Below, piece after piece: positions 62,477-64,000 of a DNA stretch of 64,000 bases (positions are counted from its first letter, which is position 1; each line of letters starts with the position of its first letter). The stretch is taken from positions 1-64,000 of the forward strand of contig DJVA01000031.1 in NCBI GenBank assembly GCA_002440705.1, written 5' to 3'. The DNA is from Flavobacteriaceae bacterium UBA6268 (lineage in GTDB: Bacteria > Bacteroidota > Bacteroidia > Flavobacteriales > Flavobacteriaceae). The notes below the pieces were generated by a model, which worked only from the letters and a program-made list of their open reading frames with translations, did not search any database and was not told the DNA's origin. The translations under genes and the position numbers were made by a program.

Positions 62477-63643
62477 ATGGAACACAACTTCAATCCCCTT
62501 TATCAGAAAGCCATTGCGCTGCTACACGACCTCACCACCAAGGAGGGCCTATTGGCCAGTACCATCGAAGCCGATAATTACAAACGCATTTGGGCTAGGG
62601 ATAGCATCATTTGCGGATTGGCAGGTTTATGGATTGACGACCCCATTCTAATTGAAGGCCTTAAAAACTCATTACTTTCCTTAGCAAAAGCTCAAAATGC
62701 CCAAGGAATGATCCCCTCGAATGTCTTGCCTCATACGGACGATGTTTCCTTCGGAAGTTTGGTGGGTCGTATCGATGCCAACACTTGGTTTATTGTGGGA
62801 AGTTGCCTTTACTATGAACATACCAAAGATGAAACTGCATGGGAAATCCTAAAACCCTGTATCCAAAAATGCCGTCTTTTTTTGAAGGCGATAGAGATGA
62901 ATGCCAAGGGTTGGCTTTATACACCGCTTAGTGGTAATTGGGCCGATGAATATCCCATTCACGGATACACCCTTTATGATAATGTCCTTAGATTGTGGGG
63001 CGAGCAATTATGGGGAACCCTCACAAACGAAAAACAAAATGGTTTTGAGTTGCTTATTGAAAAAACAAAAACCAATTTTTGGCCGTCAACAAAAACTGAG
63101 GAGAAATTAAGGTATCAGCCGCTTGCTTTTGAAAAGGCGCTTCAAAAAAAACCCAAGCATTTTGGAGCTTTCATTCTTCCGGGCATCTACGATTTGCGCT
63201 TTGATGCCGCCGGAAATGCTTTGGCCTTGCTGTTTTTCAATATGGAGGAATCACAAAAAATGGCCCTTTCCGAATTTGTAGCCACCTTACCTAACCATCT
63301 GGTTCCTGCCTTCTGGCCCATGACAACCCCTGAAAGTGACGACTGGTACCTGTTGGAAGACAATTATTCTTTCAGCTTCAAAAATTATCCGGGCGATTTT
63401 CACAATGGGGGTATTTGGCCTGTTTGGATGGGGCTATTTAGTTTAGGCTTAGCACAGCATGGATGCCATGAAGCAGCAAAAAAAATTGTCGATTCGTTTA
63501 TAAATATACTGAGCCAAAATCCACGATGGGATTTTCATGAATACCTGAATGCCAACACCTTGGAGCCCGGAGGCAAAACAAAAATGGGGTACACCGCCTC
63601 GGGAATCGTGTTTATGAAATTGGCAATGGAATTGGCAGTATGA
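62477..63643 (+). CDS. Cytoplasmic (alpha/alpha)6-barrel glycoside hydrolase, neutral invertase-like
   Basis: A 388-aa protein without signal peptide, so cytoplasmic. Signatures are YKRIWARDSIICGLAG, GRIDANTWFIVG, NWADEYPIHGYTLYDNVL and FHNGGIWPVWMGLFSLGLA. These fit an (alpha/alpha)6-toroid hydrolase. The last motif is close to the HNGGSWPV segment of GH100 alkaline/neutral invertases, and the Asp in GRID may match their catalytic Asp. An amylo-alpha-1,6-glucosidase-like enzyme is the alternative. In this locus intracellular sucrose cleavage would make sense. The start codon directly follows the GH97 stop. Family assignment is moderate. Confidence 0.65.
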   Translation: MEHNFNPLYQKAIALLHDLTTKEGLLASTIEADNYKRIWARDSIICGLAGLWIDDPILIEGLKNSLLSLAKAQNAQGMIPSNVLPHTDDVSFGSLVGRIDANTWFIVGSCLYYEHTKDETAWEILKPCIQKCRLFLKAIEMNAKGWLYTPLSGNWADEYPIHGYTLYDNVLRLWGEQLWGTLTNEKQNGFELLIEKTKTNFWPSTKTEEKLRYQPLAFEKALQKKPKHFGAFILPGIYDLRFDAAGNALALLFFNMEESQKMALSEFVATLPNHLVPAFWPMTTPESDDWYLLEDNYSFSFKNYPGDFHNGGIWPVWMGLFSLGLAQHGCHEAAKKIVDSFINILSQNPRWDFHEYLNANTLEPGGKTKMGYTASGIVFMKLAMELAV

Positions 63644-63794
63644 TGTATTTTTAAAAATAACGATAACGTTTTCGTTGCGGATTTCAGAAAATACCTCTTC
63701 AAAAAAATATTTTTTCTCAAAAATTACGGATATTACAGGGTGAAAACCGAGCCATGGCAGTTTTTCACCACTAACGCCAATTAAAATCCAACTT
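63644..63794. other. Intergenic region before the last transporter
   Basis: This 151-bp gap holds the second LacI-type operator close to its left end. A/T-rich DNA follows, including AAAAAATATTTTTT-like stretches. No clear TAnnTTTG promoter box or terminator was recognised. Confidence 0.6.
63661..63674. promoter_or_regulatory. Second LacI-type operator
   Basis: CGATAACGTTTTCG differs by one base from the perfect palindrome at 43029-43042. It lies 17 nt after the hydrolase stop and 120 nt before the transporter start, suggesting that the same LacI protein, or a paralogue, controls the transporter. Confidence 0.72.
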
Positions 63795-64000
63795 ATGATA
63801 AAAAAACCGAGGTTATCGTTCTGGCAAATCTTAAATATGAATGTTGGGTTTTTTGGAATCCAATACAGCTTTGGGCTACAGCAAAGTGCGGTCAACCCTA
63901 TTTTTGAATACTTAGGGGCGCACCATCAGGATTTACCATTGTTGAATCTCGCAGGACCCGTTACTGGGCTATTGATTCAACCTATCATAGGTGCCATTTC
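63795..64000 (+). CDS. SLC45-like MFS transporter for sucrose or maltose, 5' part
   Basis: The ATG at 63795 opens a frame of 68 codons that runs off the window. Its residues include MNVGFFGIQYSFGLQQSAVN, then FEYLGAH and LAGPVTGLLIQPIIGAI. This is the N-terminal pattern of the SLC45/plant-SUT-like MFS group found in Bacteroidota alpha-glucoside loci (GFLGIQFGFALQ, APVTGLLVQPIIG). It should import an intact disaccharide across the inner membrane. The LacI-type operator upstream ties it to the locus. The rest of the gene is outside the window. Confidence 0.8.
   Translation, partial: MIKKPRLSFWQILNMNVGFFGIQYSFGLQQSAVNPIFEYLGAHHQDLPLLNLAGPVTGLLIQPIIGAI

Overview
The window reads as chromosomal DNA of a flavobacterium (Bacteroidota, family Flavobacteriaceae, probably marine). 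The evidence is a SusC/SusD pair, the flavobacterial exosortase XrtF with its partner membrane protein, Bacteroidota-type promoter boxes (TAnnTTTG), Bacteroidota-style lipoproteins, a class II HMG-CoA reductase beside a GYDIA-type GHMP kinase, and the gene order purH-mreB-mreC-mreD-mrdA-rodA. No rRNA, CRISPR array, insertion sequence or phage gene was seen. There is one tRNA gene (Phe).

Positions 1-42000 are mostly housekeeping. From left to right they hold: the start of an unidentified gene cut by the window edge; an M43-type secreted metalloprotease; the XrtF pair; a GAF/fRMsr-like protein; an 11-bp tandem repeat; a MacB-type permease; purH; the five-gene cell-shape operon mreBCD-mrdA-rodA; a minus-strand operon of tail-specific protease, an orphan DppC-type permease and a NUC1-type nuclease; a plus-strand run of surE, a small membrane protein, lpxB, an NlpC/P60 lipoprotein and comEC; two tandem thioredoxin-like proteins; a peptide-use block of DPP IV and two POT transporters, one carrying a very large insertion; class II HMG-CoA reductase with a GHMP kinase; and a long minus-strand operon for envelope assembly (coaX, OM beta-barrel, TPR protein, lptC, small membrane protein, CorC/HlyC protein, SurA/PpiD-like isomerase). 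tRNA-Phe follows.

Positions 38093-64000 form a carbohydrate-use locus of unusual composition. The minus-strand arm is lacI, GH32 fructosidase, MFS sugar porter and fructokinase, a fructan/sucrose hydrolysis and fructose-use set. The plus-strand arm is susC, susD, three giant tandem lipoproteins with DxNxDGxxD loops around an ASPIC/UnbV domain, a lipoprotein of the vanadium haloperoxidase/PAP2 superfamily, a membrane-anchored SRPBCC plus GyrI-like protein, a GH97 enzyme with the inverting Glu triad, a cytoplasmic (alpha/alpha)6 hydrolase resembling neutral invertases, and the start of an SLC45-like sucrose/maltose MFS transporter that runs off the edge. A perfect LacI-type operator (CGAAAACGTTTTCG, 43029-43042) lies in the lacI/susC divergent region. 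A near-identical copy (CGATAACGTTTTCG, 63661-63674) precedes the last transporter, so one regulator probably controls both ends of the locus.

The best candidate for an undescribed system is this plus-strand arm: three ASPIC double-propeller lipoproteins in the place where SusE/SusF glycan-binding proteins normally sit, translationally coupled to a haloperoxidase-fold lipoprotein and two glycosidases.
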